A stretch of DNA of 64,000 nt from JBMDXB01 sp048594885 (GCA_048594885.1 JBMDXB010000162.1:27309-91308), one strand, 5' to 3'; shown: positions 32,231 to 41,025, counted from the first letter of the stretch. Notes: generated from the letters alone by a model not told the origin. Program-made: numbers and translations.

Positions 32231-33976
32231 ATGACGGCACGACTCGCCATGGTGGCCCTCTCGGCTGCTGCAACCGTCGCGGCGCTGGCGCAGACGGCCG
32301 AACCGACGGCTGCGCAGCTCGAGTGGCTCAAAACGACGGCGATCCCTGTGAAGACGGTCGAGGCTGGATCCGGCTTCGCCGATTTGCAGCGGCTGAAGGC
32401 CGCGATCGGCAGCGCGCGCATCGTCGCGCTCGGCGAGGCGACACACGGCACGCGCGAGATCTTTCAGATGAAGCACCGGCTCACGGAGTTTCTCGCCTCC
32501 GAGCTCGGGTTCACCATCTTCGCGATCGAAGCGAACATGCCGGAAGCCTATCGGGTCAACGATTACGTGCTCCACGGCAAGGGCGATCCCAAATCGCTGC
32601 TCCAGGGGATGTACTTCTGGACGTGGAACACAGAAGAAGTGCTCGCGATGATCGAGTGGATGCGGCAGTTCAACGCGTCCGGCAAGGGCAGGATTCAGTT
32701 CACCGGATTCGACATGCAGACCGAGACCGTCGCGGCACAAACGGTCGAGGACTTCCTGCGCAAGGTCGATCCGGAGTATGCGACGAAGGTCCAACCGGTG
32801 TACGGGGACGCGCGCAACCTGAGAGCGTCGCAGCGCCAGAGCGCCTTCGGCGTGGCGACCGGCTCGTTCCCGGTGAGTCACGCGGCAGGGAAGAAGATCA
32901 AGTTCAGCGGCGCCGTCAGGACGAGAGACCTGGAGGGTTATGCCGGCCTGTGGTGGAGGGTCGACGGCCCCAAGGGGACGCTCGCATTCGACAACATGCA
33001 GACTCGCGGCCCCAGGGGTACGAGCGACTGGACCCGCTACGAGATCGTGCTCAGCGTGCCCGTGGAAGCCGTCAACATCAATTTCGGCGTGTTGATGCCT
33101 GGCAAGGGCGCTGCCTGGTTCGACGACCTGCGGATCGAGATTGACGACAAGCCGTACGACGCGAGCACATACGACTTCGATTTCGAATCCGGCCAGATCA
33201 AGGGCTTCACGATCCCGCAAACCGGATTCGTCGTCCGTGTCGACGACACGACGGCCGCACGGGGCACGCGCAGCTTGCTGATTCAATCGCCGTCCGCCGG
33301 CGCACCGCCTGCGACAACGGTGAACGCGTCCGAATTGAGCCGGCGCCTCGCCGAGGTGGTCTCGCGCATGGAGAAGAGCCGCGACGAGTACCGCAAGCGC
33401 GCCGACGCGCAAGAGATCGCGTGGGCGATTCAGAACGCGCGTGTCGTTCACCAGTACGCGCAGATGACATCGGGTGAGGTGACGCGCGACGAGAACATGG
33501 CGCGCAACGTCAAATGGATCCTCGATTCGGCGCCGAAGGGAACCCGCATCGTCCTCTGGGCGCACAACGGGCACGTCGCCCGGACGGCTGTCGGCGGGTA
33601 TCGTCCGATGGGCGCATATCTCGACGACTGGTACGGCAAGGAGCAGATCGTCGTCGGGTTCGCCCTCAACCGCGGCGAGTATACGGCGGTGGCACGCGAA
33701 GCCGGATTGGGCCGGCATCCGCTCACGCCGGCTTCCGCGGGATCGTACGAGCATGCGTTTGCGCGGACCGGGCTGCCGCGGTTCATGCTCGACCTGCGCG
33801 CCGCCCGACCGGGCGACGCCGCGTCCGGATGGCTGAAAAGCCCGCTGCAGTTCCGCTCCATCGGGGCGATGGCGATGGACCAGCAGTTCTATCCGGTGAA
33901 TCTGGGCAGCCTCTTCGATCTGGTCGTCTTCCTCGACGAGACAACAGCAACGCGCGGGTTGTGGATCAAGCCATAG
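32231..33976 (+). CDS. Erythromycin esterase-family protein with an inserted beta-sandwich domain
   Basis: A 581-residue exported protein (signal MTARLAMVALSAAATVAALAQ). The erythromycin-esterase fold is recognised by VALGEATHGTREIF (Glu69, His72), FAIEANMPEAYRVNDYVL (Glu100), MYFWTWNTEEVLAMIEWMR, and LWAHNGHVAR (His445), the residues forming the catalytic centre in EreA/EreB and succinoglycan-biosynthesis relatives. The family is usually 400-450 residues. Here about 150 extra residues (roughly 215-370) form a beta-rich segment with GLWWRVDGPKGTLAFDNMQ and WFDDLRIEIDD, reminiscent of a carbohydrate-binding module. Antibiotic resistance should not be assumed; most family members have unknown substrates. 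It probably acts in the periplasm on a lactone or ester. Confidence 0.88.
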   Translation: MTARLAMVALSAAATVAALAQTAEPTAAQLEWLKTTAIPVKTVEAGSGFADLQRLKAAIGSARIVALGEATHGTREIFQMKHRLTEFLASELGFTIFAIEANMPEAYRVNDYVLHGKGDPKSLLQGMYFWTWNTEEVLAMIEWMRQFNASGKGRIQFTGFDMQTETVAAQTVEDFLRKVDPEYATKVQPVYGDARNLRASQRQSAFGVATGSFPVSHAAGKKIKFSGAVRTRDLEGYAGLWWRVDGPKGTLAFDNMQTRGPRGTSDWTRYEIVLSVPVEAVNINFGVLMPGKGAAWFDDLRIEIDDKPYDASTYDFDFESGQIKGFTIPQTGFVVRVDDTTAARGTRSLLIQSPSAGAPPATTVNASELSRRLAEVVSRMEKSRDEYRKRADAQEIAWAIQNARVVHQYAQMTSGEVTRDENMARNVKWILDSAPKGTRIVLWAHNGHVARTAVGGYRPMGAYLDDWYGKEQIVVGFALNRGEYTAVAREAGLGRHPLTPASAGSYEHAFARTGLPRFMLDLRAARPGDAASGWLKSPLQFRSIGAMAMDQQFYPVNLGSLFDLVVFLDETTATRGLWIKP

Positions 33977-34001
33977 CGGACCCGGTGTTATCCTGAGAGG
34001 C

Positions 34002-34358
34002 ATGTGCCGGCTGGCGATCGTTGTCGCGACGCTGCTCCTCGCCGGCTGCGGCAGCAACCCTGCCGCGCCGGATTCGTCGACGACGGCTCCGGGATGGGTG
34101 ACGGCGCTGATTCGCCAGCTCGAATCACAGCCGGTCGCCAATCCGCCGGCGTTCGTTGCGCGCTACGACTACAAGGCTCAAGATGTCTTCTTCGTCCCGC
34201 AGCGCTGCTGCGACGTGATGAGCGTCGTGTATCGAGCAAACGGCACCATCCTCTGCCATCCTGACGGCGGCATCACGGGCGCCGGCGACGGCACCTGCGC
34301 CGACTTCTTCGCCGAACGCCGCAACGAGCGCATCATCTGGCGCGACCCGCGACGATAG
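34002..34358 (+). CDS. DUF6970-type lipoprotein
   Basis: A 118-residue lipoprotein: the N-terminus MCRLAIVVATLLLAGCGSN has a lipobox LLAGC. The mature domain matches the DUF6970 pattern as I recall it: PGWVTALIRQLESQPVANPP, YDYKAQDVFFVPQRCCDVMS, LCHPDGGITGAGDGTCADFF and RNERIIWRDPR. The four Cys residues in the CC, LCH and TCADFF motifs may form disulphides. Function is unknown. Its stop overlaps the GTG of the next gene (TAGTG), so it is coupled to the UPF0182 membrane protein. A promoter-like TTATCCT sits close upstream. Confidence 0.8.
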   Translation: MCRLAIVVATLLLAGCGSNPAAPDSSTTAPGWVTALIRQLESQPVANPPAFVARYDYKAQDVFFVPQRCCDVMSVVYRANGTILCHPDGGITGAGDGTCADFFAERRNERIIWRDPRR

Positions 34359-37075
34359 TGCGCATCCGCTTCTCGCCCGGCCGACTCATCATCCTGCTGG
34401 TCGTGCTCGCGGCCGCGATTCCCGGATTCGCGGAGTTCTACACCGACCTGTTGTGGTTCCGCGAGGTCGGCTACGAGCAGGTCTACCTGCGATCGATCAC
34501 GGTGCGATCGATGGTGACGACCGTGACGGCGGCGGTCGTGTTCACCATCCTCGCGGTGAACCTGCTGCCGGCGTTCCGCGCGTTCCGGCCGCGGCGGTTC
34601 ATGATCGTCACGCACGAGGGGCCGCAACCGGTGACGATCGACCCGGCGCGGCTGCGGCCGCTGGTGATGCTGGCGGCCGCAGGCGTGTCCATCCTCCTCG
34701 GTCTCTCCGCCGGGGCGAACTGGGAAACGGTCCTGTACTTCTGGTACGGCGTGCCGTTCGGCACGACGGACCCGGTGCTGGGCCGCGACATCGGCTTCTA
34801 CGTGTTCACGCTGCCGCTGCTGCAGGTGCTGCACGGCGGCCTGATGGTCACGCTGACGCTGTCGGCGATCGCCGTCGTCGCGGCCTACGTGTTCGGCGGC
34901 GCGCTCGGGACGGACACGCAGGGATTCTCCGCCTCGCCGCAGGCGATACGGCACGTCGGACTGCTGGCGGCGGCGCTGCTGCTGGTGCTCGCGTTCGGCG
35001 CCTGGCTCCGTATTCCGCAGATGCTGATCGATCCGTCCGGCGTCGTGTTCGGCGCGTCGTACGTCGACGTCCATGCGCGAATGCCGGCGCTGCGCGCGCT
35101 CATCGGCGCGGCGGTGTTCGGCGCTGCGCTGGCGTTGTGGCAGTCGACGCGGCGGCGCGGGCTCAAGCCGATCTTCGTCGCCGCCGGGGTGTATCTGGTC
35201 GTCGCCATTGCCGGCTCGGTCTACGCAGCGATCGTCCAGCGCTTCGTCGTCGCGCCGAACGAGCAGGTCCGCGAAACGCCGTACATCACCCACAACATCC
35301 ACGCGACGCGCGCCGCCTTCCGCCTCGACGCCGTCGAGGAGCGAGGGCTGTCGGGCGAGGCGCGGCTGACGCGCGCCGATCTCGATCGCAACGCCGCGAC
35401 CATCGACAACGTTCCGCTCTGGAACGATCGTCCGCTGCTCGACACCTTCAGCCAGCTTCAGGAGATCCGCACCTACTACGACTTCGTCGCCGTCGACAAC
35501 GATCGCTACACGATCGACGGGAAGTACCGGCAGATCATGCTCTCGGCGCGCGAGCTGAACTCCGACAGCCTGCCGAGCCGTACGTGGATCAACGACCGCC
35601 TGACATTCACGCACGGCTACGGCATCACGCTGGGGCCGGTGAACGAGGTGACGCGCGAAGGGCTGCCGGTGCTCTTCGTGCGCGACCTGCCGCCCGAGTC
35701 CACGATCGATCTGAAGCTCACGCAGCCGGCCGTCTACTACGGCGAGCTGGCCAACGATCACGTGTTCGTGAAGACGGCGACCGAGGAATTCGACTACCCG
35801 CGCGGCGATGCCAACGTGTTCACGACCTACGCCGGGGACGGCGGCGTCCCGCTGTCGAACGTGTTCCGCCGTCTCATGTTCGCGATCCGGTTCCGCTCGA
35901 CCGATACGTTCTTCTCGCCGAACCTGACGCGCGAGAGCCGCGTGATGCTGTACCGGCGCATTGCCGACCGCCTGCAGCGCATCGCGCCGTTCCTGACCTA
36001 CGACCCCGATCCGTACCTGACGATCTCCGAAGGCCGCCTGGTCTGGATGCAGGACGTCTACACCACGTCGTCGCGCTACCCGTATTCGTCGAGCCTCAAC
36101 GGCATCAACTACATTCGCAATTCCGTGAAGGTGACGATCGACGCCTATCACGGGACGACCAGGTTCCACCTGCTCGACAGCGCGGATCCCGTCGCGGCGA
36201 CGATCGGCCGCATGTTCCCCGCGCTGTTCCAGCCGCTCGAGGCGATGCCGGAAGACCTGAGGAAGCGGCTGCGCTACCCGCAGCAGATCTTCGCGATCCA
36301 GGCGTCGATGTTCGCGACGTACCACATGCTGAACCCGGCGGTGTTCTACAACCGAGAGGATCAGTGGGAGGTGCCGGCGTTCGAGGTCGAGGGCCGCTCG
36401 CAGCCGATGGATCCGTACTACACGATCATGAAGCTGCCCGGGCAGACGGACCCGGAGTACATCCAGATGCTGCCGTTCACGCCGCGGCAGAAGGACAACC
36501 TCGCGGCGTGGATGGTCGCGCGCAGCGACGGCGACAACTACGGCCGCCTCGCCGTGTTCCAGTTCCCGAAGCAGACGGTGATCTTCGGCCCGCGGCAGAT
36601 CGCCGCGCGCATCAGCCAGGATCAGGTGATCGCCCCTCAGATTACGCTGTGGAACCAGCAGGGCTCCGAAGTGATCCAGGGCACACTCCTGGTGATTCCG
36701 ATCGAGGAGTCGCTGATTTACATCCGTCCCCTCTATCTGCGCGCGGCCGGCGGCAAGATCCCGGAGTTGAAGCGCGTGATCGTCGCGTACCAGAACCAGA
36801 TCGTGATGGAGGAGACGCTCGACGCCGCGCTCGACCGCCTGTTCCCCGGCGACGGCTCGCGGCCGCGGCCGGCGGTCGAACCAGAGGCGGCGCCGCCGGA
36901 CACGGCGGGCCAGAAGGAGCCCGCAGTGCCAGCCGGCGATCTCGCCACACTTGCCGCACAAGCGCGCACGCACTACCAGCGCGCATTGCAGGCGCAGCGC
37001 GAGGGCAACTGGGCGCTCTACGGCGAGGAGATCAAGCGGCTCGGAGACGTGCTCGAGAAGATGGCGCGCCGCTGA
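34358..37075 (+). CDS. UPF0182-family membrane protein
   Basis: A 905-residue UPF0182 protein. About seven TM helices occupy residues 1-300, beginning with RLIILLVVLAAAIPGFAEFYTDLLWF and including WFREVGYEQVYLRS and LQVLHGGLMVTLTLSAIAVVAAYV. A very large extracytoplasmic domain follows, with the family hallmarks PYITHNIHATRAAFRLD, NVPLWNDRPLLDTFSQLQEIRTYYDF, LNGINYIRNSVKVTIDAYHG and ESLIYIRPLYL. A charged helical tail ends the protein. The biochemical function of UPF0182 is unknown. GTG 34358 overlaps the stop of the lipoprotein gene by one base. This coupling suggests that the two proteins work together at the membrane surface. Confidence 0.93.
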   Translation: MRIRFSPGRLIILLVVLAAAIPGFAEFYTDLLWFREVGYEQVYLRSITVRSMVTTVTAAVVFTILAVNLLPAFRAFRPRRFMIVTHEGPQPVTIDPARLRPLVMLAAAGVSILLGLSAGANWETVLYFWYGVPFGTTDPVLGRDIGFYVFTLPLLQVLHGGLMVTLTLSAIAVVAAYVFGGALGTDTQGFSASPQAIRHVGLLAAALLLVLAFGAWLRIPQMLIDPSGVVFGASYVDVHARMPALRALIGAAVFGAALALWQSTRRRGLKPIFVAAGVYLVVAIAGSVYAAIVQRFVVAPNEQVRETPYITHNIHATRAAFRLDAVEERGLSGEARLTRADLDRNAATIDNVPLWNDRPLLDTFSQLQEIRTYYDFVAVDNDRYTIDGKYRQIMLSARELNSDSLPSRTWINDRLTFTHGYGITLGPVNEVTREGLPVLFVRDLPPESTIDLKLTQPAVYYGELANDHVFVKTATEEFDYPRGDANVFTTYAGDGGVPLSNVFRRLMFAIRFRSTDTFFSPNLTRESRVMLYRRIADRLQRIAPFLTYDPDPYLTISEGRLVWMQDVYTTSSRYPYSSSLNGINYIRNSVKVTIDAYHGTTRFHLLDSADPVAATIGRMFPALFQPLEAMPEDLRKRLRYPQQIFAIQASMFATYHMLNPAVFYNREDQWEVPAFEVEGRSQPMDPYYTIMKLPGQTDPEYIQMLPFTPRQKDNLAAWMVARSDGDNYGRLAVFQFPKQTVIFGPRQIAARISQDQVIAPQITLWNQQGSEVIQGTLLVIPIEESLIYIRPLYLRAAGGKIPELKRVIVAYQNQIVMEETLDAALDRLFPGDGSRPRPAVEPEAAPPDTAGQKEPAVPAGDLATLAAQARTHYQRALQAQREGNWALYGEEIKRLGDVLEKMARR

Positions 37076-37096
37076 CGCGGCGTGCCCTCCCCGCTC

Positions 37097-37543
37097 TTAC
37101 TCCGCGCGTTGCCGGATGGTTGCGGTGAGCCCACGCGCGAGGCGGTCGCGGTCGGCATCGGTCAGCCGCGCGTGGCCGTGCATGAGGCGATACGCGAGCG
37201 GCGGCATCTCCCCCTCCCGTACCTTCTCCGCGGCTTCGTCGGCTTCCTTCTGCTTCCGGTTCCATTCGGAGAAGTTCAGCACCGCGCGTCCCTCGTCGAC
37301 GTTTCGCCTGAGCATCCACGACGTCGGCGCGACATGCGAGTAGAGCGGCCACTGCGTCTCGTTGCTGTGGCAGTCGAAGCACGCCTGCCGCGCGAGCTGC
37401 CGTGTTGCCGGCGAGTCCCACGAGGGTTCAGCCACCACCGGCGGGTTGGTTCGCGACCGGCCGTAGGGCACGACCTGCGCGAGGACGAAGAGCACCACGA
37501 TTGCACCGCCCACGAGCTTCCAGCGCGATCGCGATTGGGACAT
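37097..37543 (-). CDS. Haem-binding domain protein (membrane-anchored, mono-haem c type)
   Basis: A 148-residue protein with an N-terminal anchor (WKLVGGAIVVLFVLAQVVPYG), then PPVVAEPSWDSPATRQLARQ and the haem motif CFDCH followed by SNETQWPLYSHVAPTSWML, characteristic of the 'haem-binding domain' family (PF14376). The later GEMPPLAYRLMHGHARLT segment supplies a second His and Met as possible ligands. It is probably a periplasmic electron carrier. The ATG at 37543 has a GAGG site 5 nt upstream; the longer frame from 37621 has no support. It converges on the UPF0182 gene and is divergent from the PPOX-fold gene. Confidence 0.88.
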   Translation of the reverse strand: MSQSRSRWKLVGGAIVVLFVLAQVVPYGRSRTNPPVVAEPSWDSPATRQLARQACFDCHSNETQWPLYSHVAPTSWMLRRNVDEGRAVLNFSEWNRKQKEADEAAEKVREGEMPPLAYRLMHGHARLTDADRDRLARGLTATIRQRAE

Positions 37544-37660
37544 ACACACCTCGATTCCGGCGCTTCCCGCAATGGCTGTGCCAGGCATCGCGTTCGCTCT
37601 GGACTCGAGGCCGTGAGGCACGCCATCATCGGAACTGGCGTGTTCGCGGGAGGTGACCGC

Positions 37661-38071
37661 ATGCAGTGGAACAAGGCGAAGAAGTTACGGTTCCTGAAGG
37701 CGGCTCCGGTGATCCGTGTCGCAACGGTAAACCGTCGCGGAAAGCCGCAGGTGACGCCGGTCTGTCACGTCGAGCACAAAGGGAAGATCTACTGGGCGTC
37801 GGATCCGGGCACCGCGAAGCTGGCCAACCTGCATCGACATCGCTCCGTCGCGCTGGTCGCCGACACCTACAAGGCGGACTGGCAGAACATGGGCGGTGTC
37901 ATGGCGCAGGGCACGGCGAAGCTGATTCGCGGCGGCCCGCAGTTCCGCCAGATTCGCGGGCTCCTCTACCGCAAGTTCAGGATCTACAAGTCCAACGCGC
38001 CGTTCGAGGAAGGCGAGTCCGTCATCATCGAGGTGACGCCGTCGAAGCTCGTGAGCTGGTGGTACAAATAG
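37661..38071 (+). CDS. Pyridoxamine 5'-phosphate oxidase-fold (PPOX) protein
   Basis: A 136-residue cytosolic flavin-binding-fold protein. The split-barrel signature is seen in IRVATVNRRGKPQVTPVCHVEHKGKIYWASDPGTAKLANL, RSVALVADTYKADW and VMAQGTAKLI, with the C-terminal VIIEVTPSKLVSWWY strand. Members bind FMN or F420 (or haem), and reduce small molecules or act as oxidase-like enzymes. The substrate cannot be read from sequence. ATG 37661 has a strong GGGAGG site 7 nt upstream. Confidence 0.9.
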   Translation: MQWNKAKKLRFLKAAPVIRVATVNRRGKPQVTPVCHVEHKGKIYWASDPGTAKLANLHRHRSVALVADTYKADWQNMGGVMAQGTAKLIRGGPQFRQIRGLLYRKFRIYKSNAPFEEGESVIIEVTPSKLVSWWYK

Positions 38072-38079
38072 CGATTCAG

Positions 38080-38451
38080 TCAACGCGCGCTGCGAGCCCG
38101 CCGGTACACGAAGGCGTAGATCGCGACGTGGCCGGCCAGCGCGGCGAGCCCGAGCGCGATCTGCGCTTCCCTGGTCAGCCCTTCCGGATAGATGAACGGC
38201 ATCAGATACCGCGCGATGAAGTCGCCGTGGTAGCTTGCCTCGCCCGCCAGTTCGCGCAGCCGGATCTCGAGCGGCGTGAGCGGGCAAATCCAGCCGCCGA
38301 ACTCGATGGCCACGCCCCACGCTGCCGCGGGCACGTGTGCCCACGCGACGCGCGGCCACCTCAAGACCAACAGGCCTCCGAGTGCCACGAAGAGCACAAA
38401 TGTGAAGTGCAGGACCAGCACGGCGTCGGCGGCGGCAGAGTAGGCGTTCAC
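38080..38451 (-). CDS. DUF2784-family membrane protein
   Basis: A 123-residue protein with three to four TM helices: AAADAVLVLHFTFVLFVALGGLLVLRW, VPAAAWGVAIEFGGWICPLTPLE and AALAGHVAIYAFVY. The motif HFTFVLFV and the segment GWICPLTPLEIRLRELAGEASYHGDFIARYLMPFIYPEGLT are the DUF2784 hallmarks. Function is unknown; it is probably an inner-membrane protein. The start is GTG. It converges on the PPOX gene (8-bp gap) and is divergent from the GspE-like gene. Confidence 0.9.
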   Translation of the reverse strand: MNAYSAAADAVLVLHFTFVLFVALGGLLVLRWPRVAWAHVPAAAWGVAIEFGGWICPLTPLEIRLRELAGEASYHGDFIARYLMPFIYPEGLTREAQIALGLAALAGHVAIYAFVYRRARSAR

Positions 38452-38459
38452 GGCGGGTC

Positions 38460-38465
38460 TATAAT
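38460..38465 (+). promoter_or_regulatory. Possible -10 box TATAAT before the GspE/PilB-like gene
   Basis: A perfect TATAAT lies 36 bp before the ATG at 38501, at the divergent junction with the DUF2784 gene. The -35 region is not convincing. The REP hairpin at 38471 would fall in the 5' untranslated region of the transcript. Confidence 0.35.
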
Positions 38466-38470
38466 CGGAC

Positions 38471-38494
38471 GGCGGAACTGAAGTTCCGCCCTAC
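38471..38494 (-). repeat. Single REP element in the gspE leader
   Basis: GGCGGAACTGAAGTTCCGCC followed by CTAC: 8-bp stem, TGAA loop and GTAG head on the minus strand. Stem and loop are identical to the copies at 24438 and 52459. Only one of the two arms found in BIME-like pairs is present. Confidence 0.85.
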
Positions 38495-38500
38495 TGAATA

Positions 38501-40237
38501 ATGAGCGTACCCCGCAAGCCGCCGGTGACGCCCGCCGCTGAAAGCGCGGATCTTCTCCAGGTCCTGATGTTCCGGAAGCTCCTCACGCGTGAGCAGGCGG
38601 AGCGGGTCCGCAAGTACTCGCGGCAGCACAACGTCGGCGTCATCCCGACGACCGTCGAGCTGAAGTTCGCGACCGAGAACCAGATCGGCGAAGCGCTCGC
38701 GGCGTTCGCCGGCCTGCCGTTCGTCAAGATCAACCCCCTCGAGCTCGATCTCGACGTCGTCACCGGCGCGCTCTCGGCCGCGTTCTCGCGGCGCCACGGC
38801 ATGGTCGCGATCTCGAAGTCCTCGACGACGCTGACCGTCGCAGTGCACGATCCGTTCGCGCCGTTCCCGGCCGACGACATCCGCCGCGTCAGCGGCCTCG
38901 ACGTCCAGCGCGTCGTCGCGACCCGTGCCGACATCGAGGCCATCACCAAGAGCTTCTACGATCTGCGTGCCAGCCTCCAGTCGGCAGAGAAACAGTTGTC
39001 CGCGCGGCGGCTGCCCGCGTTCGATCTGGGCAACCAGGAGTACCTGTCGACGCAGGCCGACGAGCTCGATCCCGCGGCCGCCCCCGTCGTCAACGCGCTC
39101 GATCACCTCCTCAACTACGCGTTCGAGCAGCGCGCGTCCGACATTCACTTCGAGCCGAAGCGCAACGTCACGCTCGTGCGGCTGCGCATCGACGGCATGC
39201 TGCACGACGTCCACGTCATCCCGCGCATCGTCTACCAGGCGGTCGTGTCGCGCATCAAGCTGCTGTCCGGCTGCAACCTGGCTGAGAAGCGCAGGCCGCA
39301 GGACGGACGGCTGAAGCGCGATCGACAGGGACGCGAGATCGAGATCCGCGTCTCGACGATGCCGACGGTGTTCGGCGAGAAGGCGGTGCTGCGCATCTTC
39401 GACCCGGACATCCTGCTCAAGAGTCTCGATCAGCTCGGCTTCTCGCCGCCGGACCTCGCCACGTTCCAGGGCTTTCTCGCGCAGACGCACGGCATCATCC
39501 TCGTCACCGGCCCGACCGGCAGCGGCAAGACGACGACGCTCTACTCCGTGCTGAAGCACCTGTCGCGCCCGGACGTGAACATCGTCACGATCGAGGACCC
39601 GATCGAGATGGTGAACGAGGACTTCAACCAGGTCGCCGTGCGTCCGCAGATCGATCTCACGTTCGCCAACGCGCTGCGAACCGTGCTGCGACAGGACCCG
39701 GACATCATCATGGTCGGCGAAATCCGCGACACCGAGACGGCGGAGAACGCGGTGCAGGCGGCATTGACCGGACACCTGGTGCTGTCGACGCTCCACACCA
39801 ACGACGCCCCGTCGTCGATCACGCGGCTGCTCGATCTCGAGATCCCGCACTTCCTCGTACTCTCGACTGTGGTCGGCATCATCGCGCAGCGGCTCGTCCG
39901 CGTGACCTGCAGCCAGTGCGGGGAGCCGTACGCCGCGACGGCCGAGGATGCGGCGGCGCTCGACGTCGCGCTCGACACGCTCCGCGAGCGGCCGCTCCGG
40001 CGCGGCACCGGCTGCCTCCACTGCCGGCAGACGGGCTACGCGGGACGCGACGGCATCTTCCAGATCATGCCGATGACAGAACGGATTCGCGGCCTCGTCG
40101 CGCGCCACCGTCCGGCTCCGGAGGTCGTCGAGGCGGCGCGTGCCGAAGGGATGCGGACGCTGCGCGAGGCTGCCGTCGAGAAGGTGCTCGCCGGCGTCAC
40201 GACCGTCTCGGAGATGCTTCGCGTCACGGGCACGTAA
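38501..40237 (+). CDS. GspE/PilB-type secretion or pilus assembly ATPase
   Basis: A 578-residue cytoplasmic ATPase. An N-terminal MshEN/GspE-N domain (residues 15-150) is followed by the ATPase core: DIHFEP, Walker A GPTGSGKTTT at about residue 337, the Asp box IVTIEDPIE, Walker B LRQDPDIIMVGEIRD, and the His box TGHLVLSTLHTNDA. Four Cys in CSQC (470-473) and CLHC (about 505-508) form the zinc site typical of PilB/GspE. It powers type II secretion or type IV pilus extension. No other pilus or secretion genes are adjacent, so this is an isolated copy. The PAS gene follows 74 bp downstream. Confidence 0.93.
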   Translation: MSVPRKPPVTPAAESADLLQVLMFRKLLTREQAERVRKYSRQHNVGVIPTTVELKFATENQIGEALAAFAGLPFVKINPLELDLDVVTGALSAAFSRRHGMVAISKSSTTLTVAVHDPFAPFPADDIRRVSGLDVQRVVATRADIEAITKSFYDLRASLQSAEKQLSARRLPAFDLGNQEYLSTQADELDPAAAPVVNALDHLLNYAFEQRASDIHFEPKRNVTLVRLRIDGMLHDVHVIPRIVYQAVVSRIKLLSGCNLAEKRRPQDGRLKRDRQGREIEIRVSTMPTVFGEKAVLRIFDPDILLKSLDQLGFSPPDLATFQGFLAQTHGIILVTGPTGSGKTTTLYSVLKHLSRPDVNIVTIEDPIEMVNEDFNQVAVRPQIDLTFANALRTVLRQDPDIIMVGEIRDTETAENAVQAALTGHLVLSTLHTNDAPSSITRLLDLEIPHFLVLSTVVGIIAQRLVRVTCSQCGEPYAATAEDAAALDVALDTLRERPLRRGTGCLHCRQTGYAGRDGIFQIMPMTERIRGLVARHRPAPEVVEAARAEGMRTLREAAVEKVLAGVTTVSEMLRVTGT

Positions 40238-40311
40238 AGTCGCGAGAGACGGAACCATCGTAGAGCTGCGCTGTCAGCACCATATTTGCAGACGGTTGCC
40301 GGGGGTCGCTC

Positions 40312-41025
40312 TTGGAACAACCGGTTGCCGACGGCGCCGCGGGAAGCCTGCCGGATCTCGCCACGCTGCCGCCCATCGAGCGTGTAACGTGTCGCGCGAT
40401 CTTACAGAGCCTGCCTCACGCCGTTGTCGTCCTCGACGCCGAGTGGCGGATCGTATTCGGCAACGCGCACGCCACGCAGATGTTTGGCGTCGGTACTGCG
40501 CAGCTGCGCGGTCAGCCGATTACAGTCTTGATCCCCGACCCGCGATTCGCGGTCTGGTTGACGGAGTTCGGTACTCCGCGCCGGACAGTCGTGGAGTCGT
40601 CGATTCCGGGAGCCACGCCAGAGTTGCCCGCCAGGACGCTGAACATTGAAGCGGCTCCCCTTCCGTTGACGGCAGCGCCGCAGGATGGCGCCATTGCGAC
40701 GCGGCCCGCCGAGGACGCTCACCTGCTCGTCATTGAAGACATCAGCAACCGGGTCATGCTGGAGCGGCGGCTGATCGATTCCGAGAAGCGCGCGATTGCA
40801 GGCGAAGTTGCGGCAGGCATCCTCACCGACGCTGCCGAGCCGATTACCGTTCTTGGAGCCAAGTTGACGTTCATTCGAACGGCACTGGATGCGATGGAAC
40901 CGGAAGACGTCAAGCAGGCGCTCGACAGCGCGTTCGATCAGATCGATCGGCTGCGCGTGCTGCTCGGCCGCATGGCAGGGGTCGCCGAGTCCGGGCTGAC
41001 GCAGTCGGCCGCACTGAGGAGCTAG
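40312..41025 (+). CDS. PAS-domain protein with a degenerate histidine-kinase dimerisation region
   Basis: A 237-residue cytosolic protein. Residues 25-140 form a PAS domain (ILQSLPHAVVVLDAEWRIVFGNAHATQMFG, LRGQPITVLIPDPRF, HLLVIEDISNR). It continues into a helix, MLERRLIDSEKRAIAGEVAAG, that matches the HisKA start in NtrB-like kinases. The phosphorylation box that usually reads AHEINNPL reads ILTDAAEPIT instead and has no His. No ATPase domain follows. So it can sense and dimerise but probably cannot autophosphorylate. The gene begins with TTG and follows the GspE/PilB-like gene; a role in regulating pilus or secretion function is an inference. Its 3' end overlaps the convergent gene. Confidence 0.75.
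   Translation: MEQPVADGAAGSLPDLATLPPIERVTCRAILQSLPHAVVVLDAEWRIVFGNAHATQMFGVGTAQLRGQPITVLIPDPRFAVWLTEFGTPRRTVVESSIPGATPELPARTLNIEAAPLPLTAAPQDGAIATRPAEDAHLLVIEDISNRVMLERRLIDSEKRAIAGEVAAGILTDAAEPITVLGAKLTFIRTALDAMEPEDVKQALDSAFDQIDRLRVLLGRMAGVAESGLTQSAALRS

Noticed and set aside
32231..33976. Macrolide resistance gene
   Set aside because: Family membership alone does not show this; the protein is exported, has a large insert and sits among housekeeping-like exported genes.
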